From NCBI GenBank assembly GCA_045597125.1, contig JAZODR010000052.1, forward strand, positions 124,001 to 188,000: 64,000 nt of DNA, read 5' to 3'. The position numbers and the translations under genes are program-made. Positions 52,529-61,375 of this stretch are shown here, piece by piece. The notes below the pieces were generated by a model. The model had not been told where the DNA came from and did no database searches. It saw only the letters and a list, made by a program, of their open reading frames with translations. This DNA is from RGIG5579 sp045597125 (GTDB taxonomy: Bacteria > Bacillota > Clostridia > Oscillospirales > SIG627). How positions within the stretch are numbered: position 1 is the first letter of the stretch; the number at the start of each line of letters is the position of its first letter.

Positions 52529-52537
52529 AATTGATAT

Positions 52538-53254
52538 TTATCCCTTTTTGAGTTTTTTGATACGAAAAACAAACTTGACATTATTCTGATAAAACCTCTT
52601 CAATCGAGAAGGTTCCTTTATAATACGATACAGCCATTCCAAATTCAACCGAATAAAGAGTTTTGGAGCGCGAACTTTCATACCACTAAGAACGTCAAAA
52701 CTACCACCTACACCAACAAAAATTCCTTTGTCAAATTCATTTATATAACGGTAAATTAACTCTTCTTGCTGGGGAACACCAAGGGCTACCAAAACAAGGT
52801 CCGGTCGTAATTTTTTAATTTCGCCAAACACTGCATCCTTATCAGCTACATAGCCGTCCCTTGTACCGACAATGGACAAAGTAGGATACTTTACGGAAAG
52901 AACCTGAGAAAGCATATCCAAAACTTCCCTTTTGGCACCAAAAAGATACACACTTTTCCCAAGTTTTCCGCACGCAGAAAGCAAAAATTCCGCAAGTTCC
53001 ACACCGGGAATTCGTTCTTTTACTGGTACGTTCAGCATCCTTGCTCCTTTTACAATGCCGATGCCATCGGCAATCAAAGTAGTGGCAGGATCCAAAAGCA
53101 GCTTTGACAATACTGCATTTTCTTCAGCATGCATAAAAATTTCAGGATTTGCCGTTACAACAAACATTCTTTTCTCATTTTGAAGACAATTTTCTGCCAA
53201 TGAAAAAAAATCAGTTTGTGTATTTCGATATAGCCTATCAAAAAATTTTTTCAC
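52538..53254 (-). CDS. WecG/TagA/CpsF family glycosyltransferase
   Basis: 238 residues from GTG 53254, with GAGGAGAGG about five bases upstream. 'VVTANPEIFMHAEENAVLSKLLL', 'LIADGIGIVKGARML', 'ERIPGVELAEFLL' and 'VALGVPQQEELI' are the motifs of the GT26 family. Family members add UDP-ManNAc (TagA) or UDP-ManNAcA (WecG) to an undecaprenyl-PP-GlcNAc. The UDP-GlcNAc 2-epimerase in the same block can provide UDP-ManNAc. First gene after a new promoter. Confidence 0.93.
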   Translation of the reverse strand: MKKFFDRLYRNTQTDFFSLAENCLQNEKRMFVVTANPEIFMHAEENAVLSKLLLDPATTLIADGIGIVKGARMLNVPVKERIPGVELAEFLLSACGKLGKSVYLFGAKREVLDMLSQVLSVKYPTLSIVGTRDGYVADKDAVFGEIKKLRPDLVLVALGVPQQEELIYRYINEFDKGIFVGVGGSFDVLSGMKVRAPKLFIRLNLEWLYRIIKEPSRLKRFYQNNVKFVFRIKKLKKG

Positions 53255-53319
53255 GGTCCTCTCCTCTTTGCAAAAACTTGATCAAGGATGTGCATACTGC
53301 TACCTATTTTACAAAGAAC

Positions 53320-53348
53320 ATTATAAACCATTTCACACGATAAATCAA
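53320..53348 (-). promoter_or_regulatory. promoter of the ABC-exported glycan block
   Basis: TTGATT (53348-53343), 17 bases, TATAAT (53325-53320) on the minus strand. The leader to the GTG is about 60 bases. Confidence 0.8.
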
Positions 53349-53404
53349 GAAAAAACAGGAAAAAAACGAAAAGTTGAGCGAATTTTGTCGAGAAAAAAAG
53401 AAAC

Positions 53405-53439
53405 ACCCAAAAAAGAGTTTACGAAACTCTTTTTTGGGT
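53405..53439 (-). terminator. terminator between the two glycan blocks
   Basis: ACCCAAAAAAGAGTTT (53405-53420) pairs perfectly with the sequence at 53424-53439 around a three-base loop; T-rich sequence follows on the minus strand. Confidence 0.85.
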
Positions 53440-53450
53440 AAAAACAATTA

Positions 53451-54095
53451 TCATTTGGCGGACTTCTTTTTCATTTCACCGGTACCGCCTTCCACAACAC
53501 CGTCCGATTTCAAAACGCTGACAATCGTACCGAAAAAGCACTTCAAATCCATAAAGAAGCCTTTGAATCTACCTGCATTTAAAGCCTGAGCATATTCGCC
53601 GTCAAATTTTGCTTTAACATCAATTTCAAGTTCATCACGTCCATTAATCTGAGCCCAGCCTGTAATACCGGGTTTTATATCATTTGCACCGTATTTTTCG
53701 CGTTCTTCGATCAAATCTGCTTGTGACCACAAAGCAGGTCTCGGTCCAATGATAGACAAATGAGATGAGAACACCTGATAAATTTGAGGAAGCTCATCCA
53801 AGCTTGTCTTTCTGATAAATTTTCCAACTCTGGTAATATACTGTTCGGGATTCTCCAGCAAATGGGTCGGAGTATCATGGGGCGTACACATTTTCATACT
53901 ACGAAACTTCCAGATGTTAAAATAAGTTATCTCTCCGTTTTTCTTTTTGCCCACGCGCTTCTGCTTGAACAAAACAGGACCCGGATCGTCAATCTTGATC
54001 ACAATAGCAACCACAAGCATCGGCAATGCCAACACAACGATAGCAAATGCGGAGAGGATCAAATCTATCAATCTTTTAATCACATACTTATACAT
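53451..54095 (-). CDS. short phosphoglycosyl transferase (PglC/WbaP-C type)
   Basis: 214 residues: one N-terminal hydrophobic segment (about 10-35) and the PGT catalytic domain with 'GPVLFKQKRVG', 'NIWKFRSM', 'SLDELPQIYQV' and 'SIIGPRPAL'. This is the monotopic minimal form that loads a sugar phosphate onto undecaprenyl phosphate. Its neighbours (a PglD-like acyltransferase and a PglF-like dehydratase) suggest an amino- or acetamido-deoxysugar as substrate; this is inference. Last gene before the terminator. Confidence 0.93.
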   Translation of the reverse strand: MYKYVIKRLIDLILSAFAIVVLALPMLVVAIVIKIDDPGPVLFKQKRVGKKKNGEITYFNIWKFRSMKMCTPHDTPTHLLENPEQYITRVGKFIRKTSLDELPQIYQVFSSHLSIIGPRPALWSQADLIEEREKYGANDIKPGITGWAQINGRDELEIDVKAKFDGEYAQALNAGRFKGFFMDLKCFFGTIVSVLKSDGVVEGGTGEMKKKSAK

Positions 54096-54104
54096 AAAGT
54101 TCTC

Positions 54105-54683
54105 CTATCTTCTTTCTCTATACACTTGTCCACAGCAAATCTTCGTTTTTGAAGGGACATAGCAATACCCCTCAACGGTAGCGTTGCAATCCACATGAAC
54201 CCCTTCCTCACAAACACTTTCGTGATTGATTACGGCCCCTGCAGAGATAATACAACCCATTTCAATCTTACAAGAGGTTTGAATCACAGCCATTGGCTCG
54301 ATAATACAACCACGGGCAATCTTCGCAAAAGGCGAAACATAAGATGCGGGAGAAATCAACGTTGCAATATGCAAAGAGGTTTGCCCCTCGATTTTTTTCA
54401 ACACCGAAAGCCTCGCTGCCGGATTTCCAATGGCGACGATAGCATCGCTATATGCATCTGCCAAAGTTCCAAGATCCGCTATCGTTCCCACGGTTTTTAT
54501 TCCATTTGGTGTTTCCGTGCGAATATCATCAATAAAATCGATCTTTTCATAACAACCCATACTTTGGGCAATTTCACAAGCAACCAAAGCGTATGTGCTT
54601 GCACCTGCAATCAACAAACACCTACTAATTTTTTCTTTCCTCCTCGGGCTTTGATTGTTCAACTGTGGCAATCTGCTTTTCAT
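54105..54683 (-). CDS. PglD/NeuD-type sugar acyltransferase
   Basis: 192 residues from ATG 54683, which overlaps the dehydratase gene by 59 bases. An N-terminal nucleotide-binding subdomain 'CLLIAGASTYALVACEIAQSMG' is followed by a left-handed beta helix with hexapeptides such as 'IARGCIIEPMAVIQTSCKIEMGCIISAG' (several imperfect turns) and 'EGVHVDCNATVEGYCYV'. It is cut short after the helix. It probably acetylates a UDP-aminosugar. Another possible start is an ATT at 54629 placed 9 bases after AGGAGG, directly at the upstream stop. Confidence 0.82.
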   Translation of the reverse strand: MKSRLPQLNNQSPRRKEKISRCLLIAGASTYALVACEIAQSMGCYEKIDFIDDIRTETPNGIKTVGTIADLGTLADAYSDAIVAIGNPAARLSVLKKIEGQTSLHIATLISPASYVSPFAKIARGCIIEPMAVIQTSCKIEMGCIISAGAVINHESVCEEGVHVDCNATVEGYCYVPSKTKICCGQVYRERR

Positions 54684-56706
54684 ATGCGTCACCTTTTTCC
54701 TCGGAACCGTGTTTTCCGGCAGGATGGTAGGTAGTCACAGTTTTCATAACCAATTCCTGAACCAAATCTTCACGGCCGGAATAAAGAACCTCCATAATGT
54801 ACGCAAGTTCTTTCAAAAATTCATCCGTATCAAAATAAATCGGACTTCCGATATGAATCAATTGATTGGGAGTTTTCTTCATCCCCTCGTCAAGCATCAA
54901 TTTTTCTTCATACAGTTTTTCACCTGAACGCAAACCCGTATATTCAATTTTGATATCAATATCCGGCTCAAGTCCGGAAAGACGAATCAAGTTTCGAGCA
55001 AGAGAATCAATTTTTACCGGAGACCCCATATCCAAAACGAAAATCTCACCGCCCTCTGCATACACTCCCGCCTGCAAAACAAGAGAGGCTGCTTCGGGAA
55101 TGGTCATAAAATATCGGATAATATCCGGATGTGTTACGGTAACGGGGCCACCTTTAGCAATCTGTTCCTTGAATCTGGGCACAACTGAACCGTTGCTGCC
55201 AAGCACATTTCCAAAACGAACCGCAACAAACCTTGTTTCAAATTTATTTGCTTCCGCAAATGCATCGACTTCCGTTTCATTTGCAAAAGGATGCCGAGAA
55301 ATCGGGCACAGATCCTTTGCCTTGCCTTCTTTAATTTTTCTGTCAAAGGACTGTATGATCATTTCGCACATACGTTTGGAAGCGCCCATAATATTCGTAG
55401 GATTCACTGCTTTATCGGTAGAAATCAAGACGAATCTCTTGCAACCGTGCATCATAGCTGCATAGGCTGTCTTATATGTACCGATTGCATTGTTCTTAAT
55501 CGCTTCGCAGGGGCTATCCTCCATCAAAGGAACATGCTTATGTGCTGCCGCGTGATAAACCACATCGGGTTTGTATTTTTCAAAGATCTGATTAATTCGG
55601 TTACTATCACGAACCGATCCGATCAATACTTTCAAATCGAGATCAGGATGCTCATCTCTCAATTCGAGACCAATGGCATGAGCATTATTTTCATAAATAT
55701 CAAAAACAATGAGTTGCTTGGGTTTATGACCTGCAATTTGACGGCAGAGTTCACTTCCAATAGAACCACCGCCACCGGTAACCAAAATCACCTTTCCTTC
55801 AAGAAACTCGAAAATTTCTTTCATATCCGTCCGAATCGCAGAACGGCCAAGCAAATCTTCAATATCAACGGGAACAATGGATTGTGCGGTAATATTTCCG
55901 GAATCCTTATATTTTGCGGGAAGATTTTTCAATTCGCATTTTGTATTCTTGCAAATATTTAAAATATCGCGACGCTGTTCAGGAGAAATTCCGGGAATCG
56001 CAAGATAAATCTTATCAATTTCATATTTCTCAACATTTAAAAAGATATCGTCTCTTCCGCCAACCACAGGGACATCGTCAATAAAACGGCCCCATTTATT
56101 TTTATTATCATCAATGATACAAAGCACGCGATCGTAGGAATCTCTGCTATTATGCAAATCTCTTAAAAGCAACTGCCCCGCCGCACCTGCACCAATCAAC
56201 ATAACATTGCTCATTTTCCCTTTGCTGAACATACTTGCCCGTTTACTCCGCTCTAACAAAATGAAACGATACGAAAAACGGACAAGAATCGTCAAAAGAA
56301 ATTGAATGAAAATACCAATAACATAGTAAGTGATCGGCATCCGCTGAAAAAGAATAGAAATGAAGAGAGTATGAAAAGCACCCAGACCCAAAGAAGCAAT
56401 TGCAATTCTTTCCAATTCAAAAAAACTTGCAAATCTCCATATGCTGCGGTACAGATTCAAAACCCAAAAAACAACAATTGTAGCAAATACATAAATAGGG
56501 GAAAAACCAAGCCAAGCCGAGAAAAATTCCTCGGGAATCGCACTAAACCGACAATCAAAGCGCAACCACAATGCGGCAAAAAATGACCCGAGAGCAACAA
56601 TTGCATCATAAAAAATCAAGAACAAAGCAATCACTTGCCAATGCTCAAAAAAGTGCTCTCTACTCTCTTCCCTCGATTGTAGTTTTTGTTTGTTTACTTT
56701 TTTCAT
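54625..56706 (-). CDS. nucleoside-diphosphate-sugar 4,6-dehydratase (FlaA1/PglF type)
   Basis: 693 residues from ATG 56706 (AAGGAAG 8 bases upstream). Four membrane segments in the first 150 residues, a first Rossmann-like domain ('VMLIGAGAAGQLLLRDLH'), then the catalytic SDR domain with 'VTGGGGSIGSELCRQ' near 308-322, 'HAAAHKHVPLME' and 'STDKAVNPTNIMGASKRMCE'. It removes water from UDP-GlcNAc to give a 4-keto-6-deoxy sugar, the first step to QuiNAc, bacillosamine and relatives. A charged tail of about 70 residues follows. Confidence 0.94.
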   Translation of the reverse strand: MKKVNKQKLQSREESREHFFEHWQVIALFLIFYDAIVALGSFFAALWLRFDCRFSAIPEEFFSAWLGFSPIYVFATIVVFWVLNLYRSIWRFASFFELERIAIASLGLGAFHTLFISILFQRMPITYYVIGIFIQFLLTILVRFSYRFILLERSKRASMFSKGKMSNVMLIGAGAAGQLLLRDLHNSRDSYDRVLCIIDDNKNKWGRFIDDVPVVGGRDDIFLNVEKYEIDKIYLAIPGISPEQRRDILNICKNTKCELKNLPAKYKDSGNITAQSIVPVDIEDLLGRSAIRTDMKEIFEFLEGKVILVTGGGGSIGSELCRQIAGHKPKQLIVFDIYENNAHAIGLELRDEHPDLDLKVLIGSVRDSNRINQIFEKYKPDVVYHAAAHKHVPLMEDSPCEAIKNNAIGTYKTAYAAMMHGCKRFVLISTDKAVNPTNIMGASKRMCEMIIQSFDRKIKEGKAKDLCPISRHPFANETEVDAFAEANKFETRFVAVRFGNVLGSNGSVVPRFKEQIAKGGPVTVTHPDIIRYFMTIPEAASLVLQAGVYAEGGEIFVLDMGSPVKIDSLARNLIRLSGLEPDIDIKIEYTGLRSGEKLYEEKLMLDEGMKKTPNQLIHIGSPIYFDTDEFLKELAYIMEVLYSGREDLVQELVMKTVTTYHPAGKHGSEEKGDAYEKQIATVEQSKPEEERKN

Positions 56707-56766
56707 AGCAAATACTTCCTTCATTTAATTCTAAATTCGGATTATTACAAAAGTAATCAAATAAAA

Positions 56767-57924
56767 TCATTTCAATTCCAGCTGTTCTATAAGATCGGAA
56801 ACCTGCTTCACCTTTTCGTCACTAATATTTTTGTTTTCACGTAAATGCTCAAGCGAATGTTGAATTCCTCCGCAAAAAATCAGTTTAAACCATCTGACAA
56901 TCTGGCAAAACGGAACAAGCCATTTGAATTTAAATACAATTGGAAACTGATGTTTGATTACATCATACGGCAACCAAACGTGTGACCAAAAGCCCTTTAA
57001 GTGTCTGCTGTTTCCGCTTCTTTCCAGAGCAACTTGATTTTCAATACTACCAAAGATACCGGCTCCCAGAAGATACTCCTGTATTTGCTCTGTCAGTGTA
57101 GTATGCTCCTCCTCACCAAACCAAACAGCAGAAAGCCGCTCCGCCGCAGCGGAAAAGGTAAAAAGTCCGATTCTTTTCAAATACTCCGTTTTTATTTCAA
57201 AATTTATCGAAATTTCTTTCTGTATCAAAGCAAGATCCAGAAAAGAGCGGATTCCGCATCCTCCATGTGCAAAATGCTTTGCCATATGAATCATATGATG
57301 GGCATAGAAATATTCCCACTCGATCTGCATACAATACAGATTTTCCTCACAAGGCGATACATGTTCCCATATTTCGCGAAAAATCACGCCCTCCTCTTTG
57401 TCAGCTTCATCATAGAAATGAATTTCCAAATGAATCCCATCGGGCGAAAAAAACGACCGTTCGCCATTCCATTGGCCACCTGCATTGTATCCGGCTCTTT
57501 TGATGACCGCCTCTGTAACACGATCCAAATCTTCTTCCCGAACAAGCAGATCAATATCACAACTGGTTCGCATCCAAGGCTCCGGGTAATATGAACGCAG
57601 TACCGATCCCTTCAACGGAACAAAAGGAATCTTTTCTTTTTCAAGGATTTTCGAAAGGCGCTTCAATTCATATTGCAGTTTCTCGGTGCGGTATGCTGAC
57701 ATAAAAAGTTGCTTTTGAAACTTTGATTCGATTTCGGTGGGAATTGAAATTTCATTCCTTTTTATAGCAAAGGCAACGATATGCGCCAGATCATGGCGCT
57801 GAGCTGCTTGAAAAAGCACCAACGCTTCCTCAGATGAAATTTCTTTGGGAAAATTATCCGGAAGCGGGATGGAAAACACAGCGTTTCCAATCAAGGATAT
57901 AATTTTTTCCTTTTTCGACAACAT
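56767..57924 (-). CDS. nucleotidyltransferase-fold protein (PF14907-like)
   Basis: 385 residues, cytosolic. The nucleotidyltransferase motif is visible: GS at 106-107 in 'VPLKGSVLRSYYP' and the acid pair DID at 123-125 in 'SCDIDLLVREEDLD'. A later Asp-Glu-rich region and 'LEIHFYDEADKEEG' complete the pattern of the NTP_transf_5 family. 'AHHMIHMAKHFAHGGCGIRSFLDLALI' in two parts is the conserved C-terminal block. The chemical reaction of this family is unknown. It sits between CapG and the PglF-like dehydratase, the place where an aminotransferase would be expected. Confidence 0.8.
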   Translation of the reverse strand: MLSKKEKIISLIGNAVFSIPLPDNFPKEISSEEALVLFQAAQRHDLAHIVAFAIKRNEISIPTEIESKFQKQLFMSAYRTEKLQYELKRLSKILEKEKIPFVPLKGSVLRSYYPEPWMRTSCDIDLLVREEDLDRVTEAVIKRAGYNAGGQWNGERSFFSPDGIHLEIHFYDEADKEEGVIFREIWEHVSPCEENLYCMQIEWEYFYAHHMIHMAKHFAHGGCGIRSFLDLALIQKEISINFEIKTEYLKRIGLFTFSAAAERLSAVWFGEEEHTTLTEQIQEYLLGAGIFGSIENQVALERSGNSRHLKGFWSHVWLPYDVIKHQFPIVFKFKWLVPFCQIVRWFKLIFCGGIQHSLEHLRENKNISDEKVKQVSDLIEQLELK

Positions 57925-57939
57925 TAAAAATCCCTTAAT

Positions 57940-59121
57940 TTAAAACTTTCTCCAAACCATTTTATCCACAACGCCGGTATAGGACTGAATAATTTTTACC
58001 ACCTTTGTGGAAACATTTTCTACGTAAACAGGAACGGGAATTCCATGATCGGCATTTTCCGTCATATCCACAGCTGTAGTTACCGCTTGCAAAAGACTTT
58101 TTTCATCAATACCAGCTAGAATAAAGCATGCCTTATCCAAAGCTTCGGGACGCTCGGTAGAAGTACGGATACAAACCGCGGGGAAAGGTTTTCCGATACT
58201 GGTAAAGAAACTGCTTTCCTCAGGCAAAGTGCCACTATCGGACACAACGGCAAATGCATTCATCTGCAGATGATTATAATCGTGGAAACCAAGAGGTTCG
58301 TGTCGAATTACGCGGGAATCCAGTTGAAATCCGCTTTTTTCCAAGCGATTGCGGCTTCTGGGATGGCAGGAATACAAAATAGGCATATTATATTTCTCAG
58401 CCAATTTATTAATCGCGGAAAAAAGGCTTTCAAAATTCTTTTCCGTATCAATATTCTCCTCGCGGTGCGCAGAGAGAAGAATATACTTTTTCTTCTCCAG
58501 TCCGAGCTTTTCCAAAATTTTACTTGCTTCAATTTCTTCCAGATTATTATGAAGAACCTCTGCCATAGGCGAACCCGTTACATAAGTGCGCTCCTTGGGA
58601 AGACCGCACTCGTGCAAATACCTGCGGGCATGCTCGGAATATGCAAGGTTTACATCAGAAATAATATCCACGATACGACGATTGGTTTCTTCGGGAAGAC
58701 ATTCATCCTTACAACGATTGCCTGCTTCCATATGGAAAATCGGAATATGCAGTCTCTTTGCGGCAATCGCAGAAAGACAAGAATTGGTGTCGCCCAAAAT
58801 CAAAAGAGCATCGGGCTTAATTTGACTCATCAGCTTATAAGAGCAATTGATGATATTGCCAACGGTCGCTCCCAAATCATCACCCACTGCGTCCATATAA
58901 ACTTCGGGGTCTTCGAGCTTCAAATCACGGAAAAACACGCCGTTCAAATTATAATCGTAATTTTGACCTGTGTGCGCCAAAATGCAATCAAAATACTTGC
59001 GGCATTTAGTAATCACAGCAGCAAGACGAATAATTTCAGGACGGGTTCCCACAATAATCAGAAGTTTGAGTCTGCCGTCATCCTTAAATTTTACATCGGA
59101 ATAATCCAGTTTGATATCCAT
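57940..59121 (-). CDS. capG: UDP-N-acetyl-sugar 2-epimerase, CapG/FnlC type
   Basis: 393 residues. 'VGTRPEIIRLAAVITKC', 'ILGDTNSCLSAIAAKRLHIPIFHMEAGNRC' in two blocks and 'LPEETNRRIVD' show the non-hydrolysing 2-epimerase fold; the 'NRCKDECLPEETNRRI' variant is that of CapG relatives, not WecB. The last step of the CapE-F-G pathway is epimerisation at C2 to UDP-N-acetyl-L-fucosamine. It starts directly at the stop of capF. Its substrate is assigned from context. Confidence 0.9.
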   Translation of the reverse strand: MDIKLDYSDVKFKDDGRLKLLIIVGTRPEIIRLAAVITKCRKYFDCILAHTGQNYDYNLNGVFFRDLKLEDPEVYMDAVGDDLGATVGNIINCSYKLMSQIKPDALLILGDTNSCLSAIAAKRLHIPIFHMEAGNRCKDECLPEETNRRIVDIISDVNLAYSEHARRYLHECGLPKERTYVTGSPMAEVLHNNLEEIEASKILEKLGLEKKKYILLSAHREENIDTEKNFESLFSAINKLAEKYNMPILYSCHPRSRNRLEKSGFQLDSRVIRHEPLGFHDYNHLQMNAFAVVSDSGTLPEESSFFTSIGKPFPAVCIRTSTERPEALDKACFILAGIDEKSLLQAVTTAVDMTENADHGIPVPVYVENVSTKVVKIIQSYTGVVDKMVWRKF

Positions 59122-60321
59122 TTATTCTACCACCTCAAAAAATGTATCGGGTTTTGCGGGATCAAAGCATTCGTTTGCCCACATCAAGGTTACAAGGTCC
59201 TCGGTATCGGAAAGGTTGATAATATTGTGGGTATAGCCGGGAAGCATATGAATCGCTTCGATCTTCTCACCGGAAACTTCAAAATTCAAAACCTCATCAG
59301 AACCGATTTTTCTCTGCTGAATCAAGCCTTTCCCTTTAACTACAATAAAGAACTCCCATTTGGTGTGGTGCCAGTGCTGACCTTTTGTAATGCCAGGCTT
59401 TGAAATATTCACAGAAAACTGTCCACAATTTGAAGTTTTCAGAAGTTCGGTAAAACTACCTCTGTCATCACAATTCATTTTTAAGGAAAAAATCGCCTTA
59501 TCGCGAGGCAAATAGGAAAGATACGTACTGTAAAGCTTCTTTGCAAAGCTTCCTGCAGGTATTTCAGGCATCAAAAGGGTTTCGGGCTGAGCGCGAAAAG
59601 ATTCCAGTAAAGATACAATTTCGCCAAGGGTAACCTTATGGATTACAGGTGCTGCACAATATCTTCCATTTTCAGTCAAAACGGTTTCAATCCCGTCAAA
59701 TTTACAGCGATGCTCTCTGCCCTCCAAAGCGCAAAGCATCTCATCAATCAAATCATCAATATAAAGAAGCTCCAGCTGTACTGCAGGGTCATTCACAGTA
59801 ATCGGCAAATCATTTGCAATATTATTGCAAAAAGTAGCCACAGCAGAATTGTAATTGGGACGGCACCATTTACCAAACAAATTTGGGAAACGATAAACAA
59901 GTACTTTAGCACCGGTTTCTTCGCCGTAAGCAAATACCAATTCCTCCCCTGCTTTTTTGCTTCGGCCGTAATCACTATCATAGCGACCAATGCAGGTGGC
60001 TTGAATGGAGGAAGAAATCATCACGGGACAAGTGTTTCTGTATTTTTTCAGTGTATCAAGAAGCGTAGAGGCAAAACCAAAATTGCCCTGCATAAATTCT
60101 TCATTGTTTTGAGGTCGGTTCACACCGGCGAGATTGAATACAAAATCCGCCTCTTTACAAGCAGTTTCCAGTTCCTCAGGAGCAGAGTCAATGTCGTAAG
60201 AGAAAATCTCGTCAATGGTCAAAACAGGGTGCGTTCTATCCTTGCCGTCCTTAATACAATTCAGAGCCGCAACAAGATTCTTTCCTACAAAACCTGCGGC
60301 ACCGGTTACAAGAATTTTCAT
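59122..60321 (-). CDS. capF: CapF bifunctional reductase with cupin domain
   Basis: 399 residues. The N-terminal SDR domain (about 1-260) starts with 'VTGAAGFVGKNLVAAL' and has 'RYDSDYGRSKKAGEEL' with the YxxxK pair replaced by 'YGRSKK'. The C-terminal domain (about 285-375) is a cupin: 'GITKGQHWHHTKWEFFIVVKGKGLIQ', in two parts, with metal-binding His residues. In Staphylococcus the reductase converts the CapE product to the talose form with NADPH, and the cupin assists. Set between capE and capG. Confidence 0.92.
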   Translation of the reverse strand: MKILVTGAAGFVGKNLVAALNCIKDGKDRTHPVLTIDEIFSYDIDSAPEELETACKEADFVFNLAGVNRPQNNEEFMQGNFGFASTLLDTLKKYRNTCPVMISSSIQATCIGRYDSDYGRSKKAGEELVFAYGEETGAKVLVYRFPNLFGKWCRPNYNSAVATFCNNIANDLPITVNDPAVQLELLYIDDLIDEMLCALEGREHRCKFDGIETVLTENGRYCAAPVIHKVTLGEIVSLLESFRAQPETLLMPEIPAGSFAKKLYSTYLSYLPRDKAIFSLKMNCDDRGSFTELLKTSNCGQFSVNISKPGITKGQHWHHTKWEFFIVVKGKGLIQQRKIGSDEVLNFEVSGEKIEAIHMLPGYTHNIINLSDTEDLVTLMWANECFDPAKPDTFFEVVE

Positions 60322-60322
60322 T

Positions 60323-61369
60323 TTACTTTACATCCTTTGCCAATTCTTCCTGAATGTACTGCAGAGATGCAATCTTCGCCTTGGTTTCTTCCACGGTGAG
60401 AAGCTGGGTATTATTGGAATTAAATTCCGTCAAGGGATTACGCTCTGCGTCGCCCTTGTTAAAATACTTGTCGTAGTTGAGTCCGCGCTTATCACAGGGA
60501 ACACGATAAAAGTCACCTAAGTCAATGGCGCCTGCGCACTCTTCGTTGGTCAAAAGGGTCTCATACATCTTTTCGCCATGACGGATACCAATCACCTTGA
60601 TATCATTTTTATTTCCTCCGAAAAGCTCGCAAACCGCTTCTGCCTGCGTTTGAATCGTGCAAGCAGGTGCTTTCTGCACCAAAATATCACCGCTTTCGCC
60701 GTTCTCAAAGGCGAAAAGGACCAAATCCACCGCCTCTTCCAGACTCATAATAAAGCGGGTCATTTTACCATCGGTAATGGTAATCGGGCTACCGGAACGA
60801 ATCTGATCAATCCATAAAGGAATAACAGAGCCACGGGAGCACATAACATTGCCGTAGCGAGTGCAACAAATCTTAGTCTTTTCGGGAGATACGGTACGGG
60901 CTTTTGCAACGACAACCTTCTCCATCATCGCTTTGGAGGTACCCATAGCATTCACGGGGTATGCCGCTTTGTCAGTAGAAAGGCATACTACATTTTTTAC
61001 CCCTGCTTCGATAGCGGCGGTCAAAACGTTTTCAGTACCGAGAACGTTAGTCTTTACCGCCTCAATGGGGAAAAATTCACAGGAAGGAACCTGCTTCAAT
61101 GCTGCGGCGTGGAAAATATAGTCAACACCGTGCATCGCATTCCTAACAGAATTAATATCTCTGACGTCACCGATATAAAACTTGATCTTCTCAGCAACCT
61201 CGGGCATTTTTACCTGAAATTCGTGGCGCATATCGTCCTGCTTCTTCTCATCACGGGAAAAGATACGGATTTCTCCGATATCAGTTCTCAAAAAGCGGTT
61301 CAGCACCGCATTGCCAAAGCTACCGGTACCACCGGTGATCAAAAGAGTTTTGTTTGTAAAAAGTGACAT
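60323..61369 (-). CDS. capE: UDP-N-acetylglucosamine 4,6-dehydratase/5-epimerase CapE
   Basis: 348 residues of the SDR superfamily: 'ITGGTGSFGNAVLNRFL' at 11-27, 'HAAALKQVPSCEFFPIEAVKTNVLG', split in two, and 'STDKAAYPVNAMGTSKAMME' carrying the Met-x3-Lys catalytic variant of the CapE/FlaA1 type. 'IRHGEKMYETLLTNEE' follows. It makes the 6-deoxy-4-keto-talose precursor from UDP-GlcNAc. No membrane segments, unlike the PglF-type enzyme of the same block. Confidence 0.92.
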   Translation of the reverse strand: MSLFTNKTLLITGGTGSFGNAVLNRFLRTDIGEIRIFSRDEKKQDDMRHEFQVKMPEVAEKIKFYIGDVRDINSVRNAMHGVDYIFHAAALKQVPSCEFFPIEAVKTNVLGTENVLTAAIEAGVKNVVCLSTDKAAYPVNAMGTSKAMMEKVVVAKARTVSPEKTKICCTRYGNVMCSRGSVIPLWIDQIRSGSPITITDGKMTRFIMSLEEAVDLVLFAFENGESGDILVQKAPACTIQTQAEAVCELFGGNKNDIKVIGIRHGEKMYETLLTNEECAGAIDLGDFYRVPCDKRGLNYDKYFNKGDAERNPLTEFNSNNTQLLTVEETKAKIASLQYIQEELAKDVK

Positions 61370-61375
61370 AATATT

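Noticed and set aside
57960..57972. TTATCCACA, a DnaA-box match
   Set aside because: A single copy inside the capG coding region, encoding conserved protein sequence; no cluster of boxes and no dnaA nearby.
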